Shown here piece after piece: positions 25,951-34,937 of a stretch of DNA of 64,000 bases. Every line of letters begins with the position of its first letter. Within the stretch, counting starts at the first letter, position 1. Both the position numbers and the translations under genes were made by a program. The notes below the pieces were generated by a model. The model ran no database searches. It was not told where the DNA came from and saw only the letters and a list, made by a program, of their open reading frames with translations. This stretch comes from [Erwinia] mediterraneensis (GTDB lineage Bacteria > Pseudomonadota > Gammaproteobacteria > Enterobacterales > Enterobacteriaceae). The stretch is from NCBI RefSeq assembly GCF_900604315.1, contig NZ_LR026980.1:1-64000 (forward strand), written 5' to 3'.

Positions 25951-26883
25951 ATGACAAGTAGAAAAAAAAGCGTCGCGAACAGCACTATTGTGATTGCCGG
26001 TGCCTCAAGTGGTTTTGGTCGGGGAGCTGCCCTGGCGCTGGCGAAGCAGGGCGCGCAGGTGGTTCTGGCGGCGCGACGTGAAGCGGCGCTGGACGCGCTG
26101 GCCGCAGAGATCAATGCCGCGGGGGGCAAGGCGCTGGCCGTCGCAACCGATGTCAGTCATATTGCAGAAGTCACGCATCTGGCCAACAGCGCACAGCAGC
26201 ATTTTGGTCGTATCGATATCTGGATCAACAATGTCGGTGTGGGCGCACTCGGTTATTTCTGGGATATTCCACCAGAAGATCATGCACGACTTATCGACGT
26301 CAATCTCAAAGGGTTGATCTATGGGGCACATGAAGCACTATGCCGGTTCGTTGCCCAGGGTTCTGGCACCCTGATTAACGTCGGCTCGGTCGACAGCAAA
26401 GTTCCGCTGGCTTTTCACTCTTCCTATGCCGCCTCCAAAGCGGCTGTTCTTAGCCTGGGCCGCAGTCTGAATGAAGAGCTACGCCTGAGCGGGCAGCATG
26501 AAAAGATCAAAGTTTCCACCATTATGCCCTGGGCGGTAGATACCCCCTGGTGGACACATGCGGCTAACTATACCGGTCAGGCACCGCGAATGGCGGCTAT
26601 GGATGATCCGGCGAAAGTCATTGATGCGATAGTCGATGCCTGTCTCAACCCGCAGGAAGAAATCCCGGTAGGCTGGAAAGCCCGGGCGGCCACAACCTCA
26701 CATAATCTGTTTCCCGGTTTGACCGACCGGATGTCAGCAAAGATTGCCGGACATGAGATTAATAAAGCTGTGGCGGTGGCGCCCAACAGCGGCGCGATTT
26801 ATCAACCGATGCAAGATACCGCCACTATTGATGGCAATATTCGGGCACGCATGAAACAGGAAGACAGTGGCAATAAGAGATGA
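25951..26883 (+). CDS. Short-chain dehydrogenase/reductase (SDR)
   Basis: 310 residues, classical SDR extended by about 60 residues at the C-terminus. The cofactor loop is GASSGFG (17-23), followed by NNVG (93-96), Ser146 and the YAASK catalytic motif (Tyr159, Lys163). A basic ARR after the second strand suggests NADP(H). SDRs of this size act on diverse alcohols and ketones, and no partner gene hints at the substrate. The ATG has GCAGGAG a few bases upstream. Likely monocistronic. Confidence 0.85.
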   Translation: MTSRKKSVANSTIVIAGASSGFGRGAALALAKQGAQVVLAARREAALDALAAEINAAGGKALAVATDVSHIAEVTHLANSAQQHFGRIDIWINNVGVGALGYFWDIPPEDHARLIDVNLKGLIYGAHEALCRFVAQGSGTLINVGSVDSKVPLAFHSSYAASKAAVLSLGRSLNEELRLSGQHEKIKVSTIMPWAVDTPWWTHAANYTGQAPRMAAMDDPAKVIDAIVDACLNPQEEIPVGWKARAATTSHNLFPGLTDRMSAKIAGHEINKAVAVAPNSGAIYQPMQDTATIDGNIRARMKQEDSGNKR

Positions 26884-27133
26884 TGGCATGGCGGCTTTGT
26901 ACAGGAAAACATACTCAAAAATGGCGATAGTACGTACCCGTGACAACGCCCCTTTCCAATGCATGATGCCGCAGGCAGTTTATCAATTTCTTAACCAGCG
27001 TCGGCTCGCAGGCGGTATTGAAGAATGCCGCCTCACATTTGCTTCGATGAGTCTGCATAACGACAAAGAGCTGAAAAGAATACGAGATACGATGGGGCAT
27101 GCCAGTGTGATCACCCTGCAGAAGTATGGCTGA
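26867..27133 (+). pseudogene. Fragment of a tyrosine recombinase C-terminus
   Basis: The last 20 codons (27070-27130) read KRIRDTMGHASVITLQKYG, the layout of the final catalytic block of tyrosine recombinases: a LGHxS-type His, then the nucleophile Tyr. The upstream part LNQRRLAGGIEE is compatible with the region before the HxxR box, but the Arg boxes and about two-thirds of the protein are missing. It overlaps the end of the SDR gene and has no ribosome binding site. Probably a relic of an integrated element; the match is short. Confidence 0.4.
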
Positions 27134-27374
27134 CATGGGGGCACGCGTTTGCGCATGGCGACGGGCGAGTTAAATTCGTAATGTCAATTTTCGGAATTAA
27201 AATGACCGATCGGTTTGCGATTTTCTTTGATCAGGTCCATAGCTGACTCAAGATGGGGGGCGGATTCCATACTGTGAATAACTCTTCGAGAACGCCAGTT
27301 CACGAAAGAGAACCAGATTTTTAGCAGGTTTTTTACCCTCATAAGTGTAAAAGGCCGCTATTGCGGCCTTTGGA
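26884..27374. other. Gap with a recombinase remnant and a terminator
   Basis: About 490 bases between convergent genes. It holds the recombinase-like remnant (26867-27133) and the terminator at 27347-27372; the rest shows no recognisable gene. Confidence 0.45.
27347..27372 (-). terminator. Rho-independent terminator of the catabolic operon
   Basis: Stem AAGGCCGC (27351-27358) and GCGGCCTT (27363-27370) with loop TATT. On the minus strand the stem runs into TTTT, directly after the stop of the last gene of the operon. Confidence 0.8.
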
Positions 27375-28373
27375 TTAACTTTGTCCAGGATACGTCAGGT
27401 AGCTCATCCCTGTGATCCATTCCGGTACGGACTCATAGGCAACGTAATCGGGCCGCGCTCCTTTCATCGCACCCATCAGGGCGACCCAGTTAAGCGCTTC
27501 ATGGCCGCCGTGCCCGCCCAGCTCTTCTACTTCTTCATAGGTCAGCGCGCGCATATATTCTACGTCACCAGCCTCAAAACGCGCCAGTATTTCACGATCC
27601 CACTCTTCATTGACCAGAGGATGACTTTTACCGAGCGGCCATTCCATCTTACTCATCATGTCAATTTCGTACTGCGCAAAGTCTGTATAAAGCGAAGGAT
27701 CATTGATGAGCGCCTCTTTACCAATTGTCTGGTAGATTTTCATACGCTGTAGCAGTTCATCATCTTCCGGCGCGCCTTCAGTCCAGACCGGCGGCCAGTG
27801 TGACAAACCACCGGTTGCAAGGAAATGAACATGGTATTCATCAGGCAGAGCGTCGACAATTTCACGAACTTTTAAACCTAAATCATAGGCACGTGAGTAG
27901 GGCATCAGTGGCGGAGAAAAAACGTTAATGTAAACCGGTACCACTGGAATATTAAAGTCAGGATTGATGAAATGAAGAGGCATCATGAGGTTATTGCCAT
28001 ATTCAATTGCGCCCATGCGCGTAGCTTCAAATCCGCCATGGATGAGTTTTTCCAGCAGAGTCCTGGCAACATCGGAATTGCTGGCGATACTGTGCTGTCT
28101 GTCGAATTTCAGTGCTTCCATCATGTACTCAGCGGGGCCAATATTGGCATCACTGATCGGTACGGCGAGCGTCGGCATTAAATTACGAAAGTTGTTTTCA
28201 AAATGATCATCCAGAAATGCAATGATAAGGTTAGGTCTGGTATCATCTATACATTTTTTTAATCTTGCATGAATATCAGCCAGTCTTTGACGTTGTTCTG
28301 CTGAAGGCGCATCTGCCCAACCCAGCGCTCCGGGAACATGAGACATACTGATAGCACTAACAATTTTAGCCAT
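27375..28373 (-). CDS. Class III extradiol ring-cleavage dioxygenase (LigB-like)
   Basis: 332 residues, LigB superfamily (protocatechuate 4,5-dioxygenase beta, MhpB, aminophenol dioxygenase). These non-haem Fe(II) enzymes open catechol-type rings next to the paired hydroxyls. His12 in SMSHVPGALGW and His57 in AFLDDHFENNF fit the two iron-ligand histidines; GGLSHWPP carries the catalytic His, and the NEEWD segment may give the Glu ligand. The ATG at 28373 with GAGGTG upstream is preferred to an in-frame GTG six bases earlier. Last gene of a seven-gene leftward operon that also carries FAA, RidA and hydrolase genes. The aromatic substrate is unknown. Confidence 0.82.
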   Translation of the reverse strand: MAKIVSAISMSHVPGALGWADAPSAEQRQRLADIHARLKKCIDDTRPNLIIAFLDDHFENNFRNLMPTLAVPISDANIGPAEYMMEALKFDRQHSIASNSDVARTLLEKLIHGGFEATRMGAIEYGNNLMMPLHFINPDFNIPVVPVYINVFSPPLMPYSRAYDLGLKVREIVDALPDEYHVHFLATGGLSHWPPVWTEGAPEDDELLQRMKIYQTIGKEALINDPSLYTDFAQYEIDMMSKMEWPLGKSHPLVNEEWDREILARFEAGDVEYMRALTYEEVEELGGHGGHEALNWVALMGAMKGARPDYVAYESVPEWITGMSYLTYPGQS

Positions 28374-28518
28374 TTTCACACCTCAATATTTATCTTGTTT
28401 TCCGCTATCGGAAAGAACGTAGAAAAACTGCCTTTTTCTCACTGCGCGAAAAAGGCTTATCTTTAAAATAAAAATTTAACACCAGAAAGTTAAAACCAAA
28501 TTATAATTACAGAACTCA

Positions 28519-29403
28519 TTAGCCAATAGTGGTTGTCAGTTCACCAATCTCAGCCATTGCAACGGTGACCTCATCGCCTTTGGTTAAATATTTAGGTGGC
28601 TTAAAACCTAATCCTACTCCAGCAGGCGTACCTGTTGCGATTATATCACCGGGTAATAAGGTGATATTTTCCCCGATGGTTTTAATAAGCACGGGAATGT
28701 CGAATATTAAATCGGAAATAGCCGCTTCCTGCCGCTTTTCACCATTGACCATGCAGAATATTTTCTGCTCTGAAGGCTGGCCAAACTCATCTGCTGTAAC
28801 CAGAACCGGTCCCATAGGACAAAAGCCATCGATTCCTTTTCCGAGAATCCACTGGCTGTGTTGTTTTTGCAGGTGACGCGAGGTCAAATCATTTACCAGC
28901 GTGTAACCGAAAACGTATGTCATAGGATCATCAGCTTCCTTCACGCGTCCTTTTTTACCCAGCACTACTGCCAGCTCCGCTTCATAATCAATGGTGTTAT
29001 AAGGGTCCAGAGAACCATCAATCGTATCTCCGGGACCACTGATCGAAGTGGAAGGTTTACTGAAAATAATGGGGTGTGATGGCACGTTTCCGGCAGCCGC
29101 ACTTGAATCATATCCGCTATTGCCAAATTCCTCTGCGTGGGCGTAATAGTTTTTACCTACGCAGAATATATTACGACGGGTTTCGGGAATCGGTGCCAGT
29201 AACTTTACATCGCTCAGATCAACATCTGTAGAATGCGTTCTTTCACTGCATAACTCAAGTTCCGTCTTTAATTCAGAAAATCGCTCAATGAGTACATTCA
29301 TATCATTAGTTTTTACAATCCCTGATACATCAACAATCTTTCCGATTTTATTAATGATGCCAATCTTTTTTTCACCCGAGAGGGTGTAGGTTACCAGTTT
29401 CAT
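28519..29403 (-). CDS. Fumarylacetoacetate hydrolase (FAA) family enzyme
   Basis: 294 residues. The C-terminal two-thirds is the FAH domain: CVGKNYYAHAEEFG, then IDYEAELAVVLGKKGR with the metal-binding Glu residues, VNDLTSRHLQ with the Asp ligand, and TGTPAGVGLGFKPP. Members hydrate or decarboxylate 2-hydroxy-dienoates and oxalocrotonates or cleave acylpyruvates, all lower steps of meta-cleavage pathways, which suits its place between the dioxygenase and RidA genes. AAGGTG precedes the ATG. Hydratase, decarboxylase or acylpyruvase activity cannot be separated from sequence alone. Confidence 0.85.
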   Translation of the reverse strand: MKLVTYTLSGEKKIGIINKIGKIVDVSGIVKTNDMNVLIERFSELKTELELCSERTHSTDVDLSDVKLLAPIPETRRNIFCVGKNYYAHAEEFGNSGYDSSAAAGNVPSHPIIFSKPSTSISGPGDTIDGSLDPYNTIDYEAELAVVLGKKGRVKEADDPMTYVFGYTLVNDLTSRHLQKQHSQWILGKGIDGFCPMGPVLVTADEFGQPSEQKIFCMVNGEKRQEAAISDLIFDIPVLIKTIGENITLLPGDIIATGTPAGVGLGFKPPKYLTKGDEVTVAMAEIGELTTTIG

Positions 29404-29433
29404 AAATCACCTTATAATGAAAAGATGGTTCTT

Positions 29434-29850
29434 TTAATCACGAGCGCGTGCAACAGCTTCCACTTCAATAAGGAAATCTTCTTTAACCAGACGATCCACT
29501 ACCAGGAGCGTATTGGGGGCATAATCTGAAGTGGTGAATAATTCAGGAAAGAGATTTTTCCTCTTTAACATAAATTTCTCAATGTGCTGAGAAGCAACCA
29601 GATAGGTATTAAATTTCACAATATCATTGAAATCGCATCCCACCGCCTCAAGCACATCACTCAGGTTTTTAAATACCTGGTCAAATTGTGCGTCAAAATC
29701 GCCTTTCCCGACCACGTCACCATCCAGGCCAACAGATAATTGCCCGGAAATAAAATAAAGATCACCAGCACGAACTTTGGTCAGGTTTGAATACAGACCC
29801 TGTGCAGGGCTGGTGTTCTCGGGGTTAAGATATTCAATTTTATCATTCAC
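29434..29850 (-). CDS. RidA (YjgF/YER057c) family deaminase
   Basis: About 138 residues, one RidA domain. The C-terminal block VDRLVKEDFLIEVEAVA keeps the Arg that binds the carboxylate of imine/enamine acids in RidA. RidA-family members serve as 2-aminomuconate deaminases in aminophenol and nitrobenzoate pathways, so this one may deaminate a ring-cleavage product here. Start choice: GTG at 29850 has AAGGAT well placed upstream; another in-frame GTG at 29865 would add five residues. It lies 30 bases before the FAA gene in the operon. Housekeeping RidA function is an alternative. Confidence 0.8.
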   Translation of the reverse strand: MNDKIEYLNPENTSPAQGLYSNLTKVRAGDLYFISGQLSVGLDGDVVGKGDFDAQFDQVFKNLSDVLEAVGCDFNDIVKFNTYLVASQHIEKFMLKRKNLFPELFTTSDYAPNTLLVVDRLVKEDFLIEVEAVARARD

Positions 29851-29982
29851 AATATAATCCTTCACATTAAGGGTTTATTTAACTACGCAATCACAGGCAG
29901 AGGGCAGCTACATGGTAATTAACCATGAGTTTCCAGTTGCACATATTTTTCTAAATTTAAACTTTTATCTGTTGGCAGATAA

Positions 29983-30969
29983 TTAATTTTCTGAACTGCG
30001 GCGACGTAAACGGTCAAGCACTACGGCCAGGATGATAACGATACCGACGGCAAGCGTCTGGTAATATGCCGACACTCCGATCATGTTCATTACATTTGAC
30101 AATAAGGTCAGAACAACGACGCCTGTGATAACTTGCCGGATATTACCTGCACCACCGGCAAGAGCCACACCACCCAGCACAACGGCAGCCAGAGATTGTA
30201 ACGTTAAGTTAGCGGCGGCAATCGGTTGCGCTGAACTGGTCCAGGCGGTCAGAACAATTGCTCCGGTTCCGGCACAAAAACCGCTAACCATATACACCAG
30301 AACAGTAACAAATCGAACATTAATGCCTGATTTTGATGCTGCCGACACATTTGACCCAATCGCATATACATAGCGGCCGAACAAAGTATATTTCAGCAGT
30401 ACGGCAATCATTACCGTCAACGCCACCGCAATCCAGACCAGCATGGGAAGACCTAAAAATGTGTCATACCCTACGGCCTGTACGTAGGATGCGGGCACAT
30501 CATAAATCGGTACGCCGCCTGACAGGATCAATGCAATTGCCTGCGCTACAGAAAGCATACCCAGGGTAATAACCAAAGGAGACGTATTAAAGAAGGCGAT
30601 AAAGAAGCCAGAAACGGCTCCGGTCAGAGTTCCGGTGATAAGCATCACCAGCAGGCCTGCGGCAACATCGTACTGGTTCATGACCATCACCCCAGCAACG
30701 CCTGCCAGTGACATTGCCGATGAAAGAGAGAGATCCAGGCCCCCCCGAATAACCGCTACTGCCTGTCCCAGTGAAATAATCAGCAGTGGGGCGAGCTGGC
30801 AGGCAAGGTTAACGCCGTTACTGACCGTAAAGAAACGAGGCTGAACAATTCCCGCTATTGCAGCAGTTAATACCACGAGCAGTGGTAACATCCAGTCTGA
30901 AAGAGAAAAATATTTATTCTTCATGCTCTTACCTGGAGATAAAATACTCATATCTCTGCTTGTATTCAT
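29983..30969 (-). CDS. ABC transporter permease, RbsC/ribose-type family
   Basis: 328 residues with 8-10 hydrophobic segments, inner-membrane permease of the carbohydrate-uptake-2 (CUT2; RbsC/XylH) family. Typical blocks are GLDLSLSSAMSLAGV, SPLVITLGMLSVAQAIAL and LAAVVLGGVALAGGAGN. It forms a set with the adjacent ATPase and binding protein. CUT2 systems mostly import sugars but some take up other small molecules such as autoinducer-2 or aromatic metabolites; the operon context favours an aromatic or its conjugate. GGGAG lies eight bases before the ATG. Confidence 0.88.
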   Translation of the reverse strand: MNTSRDMSILSPGKSMKNKYFSLSDWMLPLLVVLTAAIAGIVQPRFFTVSNGVNLACQLAPLLIISLGQAVAVIRGGLDLSLSSAMSLAGVAGVMVMNQYDVAAGLLVMLITGTLTGAVSGFFIAFFNTSPLVITLGMLSVAQAIALILSGGVPIYDVPASYVQAVGYDTFLGLPMLVWIAVALTVMIAVLLKYTLFGRYVYAIGSNVSAASKSGINVRFVTVLVYMVSGFCAGTGAIVLTAWTSSAQPIAAANLTLQSLAAVVLGGVALAGGAGNIRQVITGVVVLTLLSNVMNMIGVSAYYQTLAVGIVIILAVVLDRLRRRSSEN

Positions 30970-31000
30970 GATACCAACTCCCGCTCATGCATTCTGAGTG

Positions 31001-32572
31001 TTAACAGGTCGCTATAAAAGTCTCTTTCTGGCCGACAACATCGGCAATAATTGAGGCTTTGTCATTTTCGTCCGGGGCGCAGTAGGTTTTTACAATGCTG
31101 CCATGGAACATGGTCCAGACCGTATCGCTTAACATCATGGTTTCGGCCAGATCGCTTGAAAGCATCAGTACGGAAACGCCGGAAGACGCAAGCGCGCGGA
31201 CGCGCTGATGAATTTCATATTTTGCATCTATATCGACACCCGCTGTCGGCTCTTCCAGCACCAGAATTTTTCTGGCACAGGCCATGGCCCTGGTAAGCAG
31301 CACTTTTTGCTGGTTGCCGCCGCTGAGGCTGGTTAAAAGATCTTGCTTGCTGGAATATTTCACGCCAGATTGCTTAAGCAGTTCTTCCGATTCCATTTCA
31401 GTCAAACGTGTGTTCAAAATTCCGCAGCGAGTAAAATTTTTAAGCTGCGTCACCATCAGATTTTCGGAAATAGTCAGAGACGGATATACGCAGTTACTTG
31501 CTCTGCCAGCTGGCAGCCAGGCCACACCGTGGCGTAACGCTTCTGAGACCCCGTTGGGACTCCAGCGCTTACCCTCCATTCTGTAAGTAATGCCTTCAGT
31601 CGCTATACCAGGTAAAAACCCCACCAACCGCCGGAGTAAGGCTTCCCCACCGCAGCCGACTACACCATATATTCCGACAATCTCCCCACGTCCGATGGTA
31701 AATACGGCTTTACCACCGCTGGCCTTTGGCACATTTTCCAAATCAATCATTGGTTCAAATGTTCGGCCTCTTCTTCTTTTAATGGCGAGATTCTCAGGCT
31801 TTTTGCCTGTAAGCCGTGCGAGGATGAAATCACTGTTTATTTCACTGGTCACAGGAAAGGCATCGACAACCTGGCCATTACGCATAATGGTGACGCGATC
31901 GCTGACGGCAACAACATCATCAATATGATGTGTGACGAGGACAGAGGCTATGCCATCAGTACGCAGCCTTCTTAGTACGCTGAAAAACTTTTCCTTTTCC
32001 ACGGAACCTAACATGGCCGTCGGCTCATCAAAGATAATGACGCCGGGCTGCGACATGAGGGATTTACCGATCTCAATCAACTGCTGTATGGCAATGGGAT
32101 AGGCGCTTACCGGACACTCTATATCAATGTTTTCCAGTCCTAACTGTGAAAGCACCTCACGCACCCTTTTCGTCTCTGAATGTTTCCGGGTGAGAGAAAG
32201 CAGCGTTCGGCCATTTTCAGAACCCAGCCACAGGTTGGCTCGCACAGACAAGTCTGGTGCGAGCGACAGCTCCTGATAAACCATCACTACGCCAGCATGC
32301 CGGGCTTCACGGGAGCTGCTAAAGGCAACCTGTTTTTCGCCATACCAGATTGTCCCCTCATCCGCTAAATACAGCCCACTTATAATTTTGCCTATGGTCG
32401 ACTTGCCCGCACCGTTTTCCCCTAAAACACAGTGGATCTCTCCCGCCTGGAACTGAATCGAAACATTCTTCAACGCCTGAGTTGCGCCGAAGCGTTTCGA
32501 GAGACTGCTAACACGAAGTAAGGGTGCTGACTCAACGCGTTCCGGTTTAATATCTGCCTGTAGTTTCTGCAT
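31001..32572 (-). CDS. ABC transporter ATP-binding protein, RbsA-type (two ATPase domains)
   Basis: 523 residues with tandem nucleotide-binding domains. In the first half, Walker A is GENGAGKST, Walker B is VIIFDEPTA and the H-loop sits in LVTHH. The second half has a degenerate Walker A (GVVGCGGEALLRR) as usual in RbsA/MglA proteins, and the signature LSGGNQQK. The open frame extends to 32617 and would overlap the binding-protein gene, but GAGG followed by the ATG at 32572 is the better start and leaves about 20 bases between genes. Powers uptake through the neighbouring permease. Confidence 0.9.
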   Translation of the reverse strand: MQKLQADIKPERVESAPLLRVSSLSKRFGATQALKNVSIQFQAGEIHCVLGENGAGKSTIGKIISGLYLADEGTIWYGEKQVAFSSSREARHAGVVMVYQELSLAPDLSVRANLWLGSENGRTLLSLTRKHSETKRVREVLSQLGLENIDIECPVSAYPIAIQQLIEIGKSLMSQPGVIIFDEPTAMLGSVEKEKFFSVLRRLRTDGIASVLVTHHIDDVVAVSDRVTIMRNGQVVDAFPVTSEINSDFILARLTGKKPENLAIKRRRGRTFEPMIDLENVPKASGGKAVFTIGRGEIVGIYGVVGCGGEALLRRLVGFLPGIATEGITYRMEGKRWSPNGVSEALRHGVAWLPAGRASNCVYPSLTISENLMVTQLKNFTRCGILNTRLTEMESEELLKQSGVKYSSKQDLLTSLSGGNQQKVLLTRAMACARKILVLEEPTAGVDIDAKYEIHQRVRALASSGVSVLMLSSDLAETMMLSDTVWTMFHGSIVKTYCAPDENDKASIIADVVGQKETFIATC

Positions 32573-32592
32573 GATTATTTCCTCAAAACGCA

Positions 32593-33681
32593 TTACTGCA
32601 TAGCAGGGACTTGCCATTCTGTAGGGACAATTTCATAGTTTTCAAAATGATGCGTTAAGACATTGGACTTATCAATGACTTTATTGGGGACATTGAAGTG
32701 CGCGTAATTCAGACCATCTGTACCTGCTGCCACCAGATCAGGCATCGGTTTTTTTTCCATTGCCCGAATGGCGTACTGTACGATCAGACGTCCCATAATA
32801 ATGCCTGGTTCCGACACAACCGCCAGCAACTTGCCGTCCTGTATCATTGGGACCGCGCTCTTCACCATGGCAGAACTGACTACAGATGCCTCACGATTCT
32901 GCTGGCGCACAGCCTGCACTGCGCCCATACCCAGCGTAATCTGCGGCGTGTAGATAAAATTGACGTCAGGATTACGCAGCAGCAAATCAGAAGCTTTGGT
33001 TAATCCTTCCTGAAGATCGATGTTTCCGCCAAAGCCGGTTTCAACAAACTTTACAGGGGTTGCACATTTTTTGGCTTCCGCTTTGAAACCCTCATAGCGT
33101 AGCCTGACCCACTCAGCGCCCGCAGGACCTGGGATCATGGCGACATTTTTTGTTTTAGAGTCGGATTTGCATACAGCATCCGCCGCCAGGCTGCCAATAT
33201 GGGTGTCATCCTGCAGTACACCAAAATCAATATTTTTGCTGTTAACAGGGATACCCACAGCAGCCACTTTCATCCCGCTCGCTTTCAGCGATTTAATGAT
33301 AGGATCGAACCCATTAAATGCTGCCGGTGCCAGCACGGCCACGTCTGTACCGAGACTTTTGAAAGCCTCAAGTTGAGCAAACTGCTCACGGACGTTTCCA
33401 TACGCTCCCGCCACGGATACCTGAACAACATCAACCCCGGTACGTTTTGCTTCATCAGTGATGCCGTAAATAATACCTTTATAAAAATCATCATTAAGAT
33501 GTACTACGGTGACGCCAAGTTTGAACGGTTTTTCCGCTTTGAGTTCTGGAATTATCCCGACTAATCTGTCTTCTTCTGCCTGAACAGGAGAAGCAAACAC
33601 ATTTATTAGCATTATTGATGCCATGAGACAGGGTGCGTTCAAAGGTACTGCTTTATATTTGAATCTCGAAAGCCAGCTCAT
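32593..33681 (-). CDS. Periplasmic substrate-binding protein (TorT/RbsB-like)
   Basis: About 362 residues. Signal peptide about 1-36 ending PVQA, then a type I periplasmic-binding-protein fold with the segments KLGVTVVHLND, LAPAAFNGFDPIIK and MIPGPAGAEWVRLRYEGF, the last resembling the TorT/RbsB family. It delivers the unknown substrate to the permease/ATPase pair that follow. The frame could start at a TTG at 33699, but the ATG at 33681 with GAGGGA upstream is favoured. A gap of 240 bases separates it from the preceding hydrolase gene, so a second promoter may exist there. Confidence 0.87.
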   Translation of the reverse strand: MSWLSRFKYKAVPLNAPCLMASIMLINVFASPVQAEEDRLVGIIPELKAEKPFKLGVTVVHLNDDFYKGIIYGITDEAKRTGVDVVQVSVAGAYGNVREQFAQLEAFKSLGTDVAVLAPAAFNGFDPIIKSLKASGMKVAAVGIPVNSKNIDFGVLQDDTHIGSLAADAVCKSDSKTKNVAMIPGPAGAEWVRLRYEGFKAEAKKCATPVKFVETGFGGNIDLQEGLTKASDLLLRNPDVNFIYTPQITLGMGAVQAVRQQNREASVVSSAMVKSAVPMIQDGKLLAVVSEPGIIMGRLIVQYAIRAMEKKPMPDLVAAGTDGLNYAHFNVPNKVIDKSNVLTHHFENYEIVPTEWQVPAMQ

Positions 33682-33921
33682 CTTAATTCCCTCGTTCAAT
33701 ACTTATAAAGGTCAGGCAATCCCCTTAACAGGGAGCCTGCGTAATGAAAGAATGACTTAATATCCAACCTGAACTTTTATTGACTCTGTTAAAAAGCAAA
33801 AAAGTGCCTTTCAGAAAGTCGCAATCTCACCATGAAACTTTCAGCGAGAGTTAACTATTTTTACTGCTTCAGAAGAATGCATCCGATACCGAACAAAATA
33901 GACTTTTCTGAGCTCCGTGAA

Positions 33922-34734
33922 TTAAAACAGCACTTTCACGGCGGCCATAAAAGCATCATTTCGTTCAAGCACCACTGAGTGAGAACAATTATTGAGAATC
34001 TGTAAATCAGCTTGTCTGATGTGTTTTGAAAGCATCTCAGAAGAGCTGGGAGGGAAGGGGATATCATCCCGACCATGCAACATTATCACAGGGCAGTTAA
34101 CAGCTGATAATGTTTCAATACTGAGGGTGGTTTTTTCAACGTATTGTTGTGGTTCGCCAGTGAACATTTCGTCGAAGTACTCAGCATAACCTTTCTGAAA
34201 AACAACGGGTTCTCGCGCTCTGATATACTCTTCATCAATCACTGATTTATCATGAATAAGCGTACCAAGCGTTGAAATCAGCTCATCTCTGTTTTTGGGG
34301 CAGCGCCAGATGCGTTGAGTTGCCTGAGTGGCTTTAAACGACGCGCCAATAGCACCTGTAGTGAGAACCGCCTTAATTCGGGTATCGCTGGCGGCGGCTT
34401 TTAGCGCAATAGCTGCAGAAAGGGAATGGCCTATGAGGCCGATTTCATCTGCATCAATAAAATCAATCATGGCTTTCGCCTGACGGACCCACATTTCAAA
34501 ATCAAAATAGGGCTTTTCCGGTTTACGATCACTAATACCAAACCCAATCAGGTCCATTGCGTAAACGGTAAAATCTTTAGCTAAAGGTTCAAGTACGCGC
34601 CCCCAGTTGCCCAGGCTTGAGGCGCCCGGACCGGAGCCATGTATTAGCAGTAACGGTTTACCGCGCCCCGCATAATAAAAGCCAACCTGCATCCCTTCAA
34701 ATTCAAAAAAGGACTTCTTCACTGTCACGTACAT
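33922..34734 (-). CDS. Alpha/beta hydrolase of the meta-cleavage-product hydrolase type
   Basis: 270 residues. The N-terminal block LLLIHGSGPGASSLGNW is the oxyanion-hole signature of C-C hydrolases acting on meta-cleavage products (MhpC, BphD, HsaD, XylF). The triad is visible: nucleophile Ser104 in GHSLSAA, Asp223/224 in LHGRDD and His252 in NNCSHSVVLE. In such pathways it would cut the ring-opened product of the dioxygenase into a dienoate and an acid. First gene of the leftward operon, divergent from the GntR gene; AGGAG is six bases before the ATG. Other esterase activity is possible. Confidence 0.87.
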   Translation of the reverse strand: MYVTVKKSFFEFEGMQVGFYYAGRGKPLLLIHGSGPGASSLGNWGRVLEPLAKDFTVYAMDLIGFGISDRKPEKPYFDFEMWVRQAKAMIDFIDADEIGLIGHSLSAAIALKAAASDTRIKAVLTTGAIGASFKATQATQRIWRCPKNRDELISTLGTLIHDKSVIDEEYIRAREPVVFQKGYAEYFDEMFTGEPQQYVEKTTLSIETLSAVNCPVIMLHGRDDIPFPPSSSEMLSKHIRQADLQILNNCSHSVVLERNDAFMAAVKVLF

Positions 34735-34828
34735 ATTGTACTCCTGGCAAGCTCATGTAGGTCTGAAATCAATAATACGCAATAAAATCCAATTAAAAAG
34801 GAAAAAATGGATTTTTTGTGGCGTCATA

Positions 34829-34847
34829 GATATTTCATATGAATATC
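34829..34847. promoter_or_regulatory. Candidate operator in the divergent hydrolase/gntR region
   Basis: An imperfect palindrome GATAT...ATATC (34829-34833, 34843-34847) surrounds TCATATGA, itself a perfect palindrome. It lies midway between the two divergent starts, a natural binding place for the GntR regulator. No experimental support. Confidence 0.35.
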
Positions 34848-34937
34848 CTTTTATAGAGGGCTGTGCTATCATGTAAGAAAACTGAGGGTTACTTCAACCA
34901 ACCCACTGAAAAATAAAATCTTTTATGGAGAAGGAAC

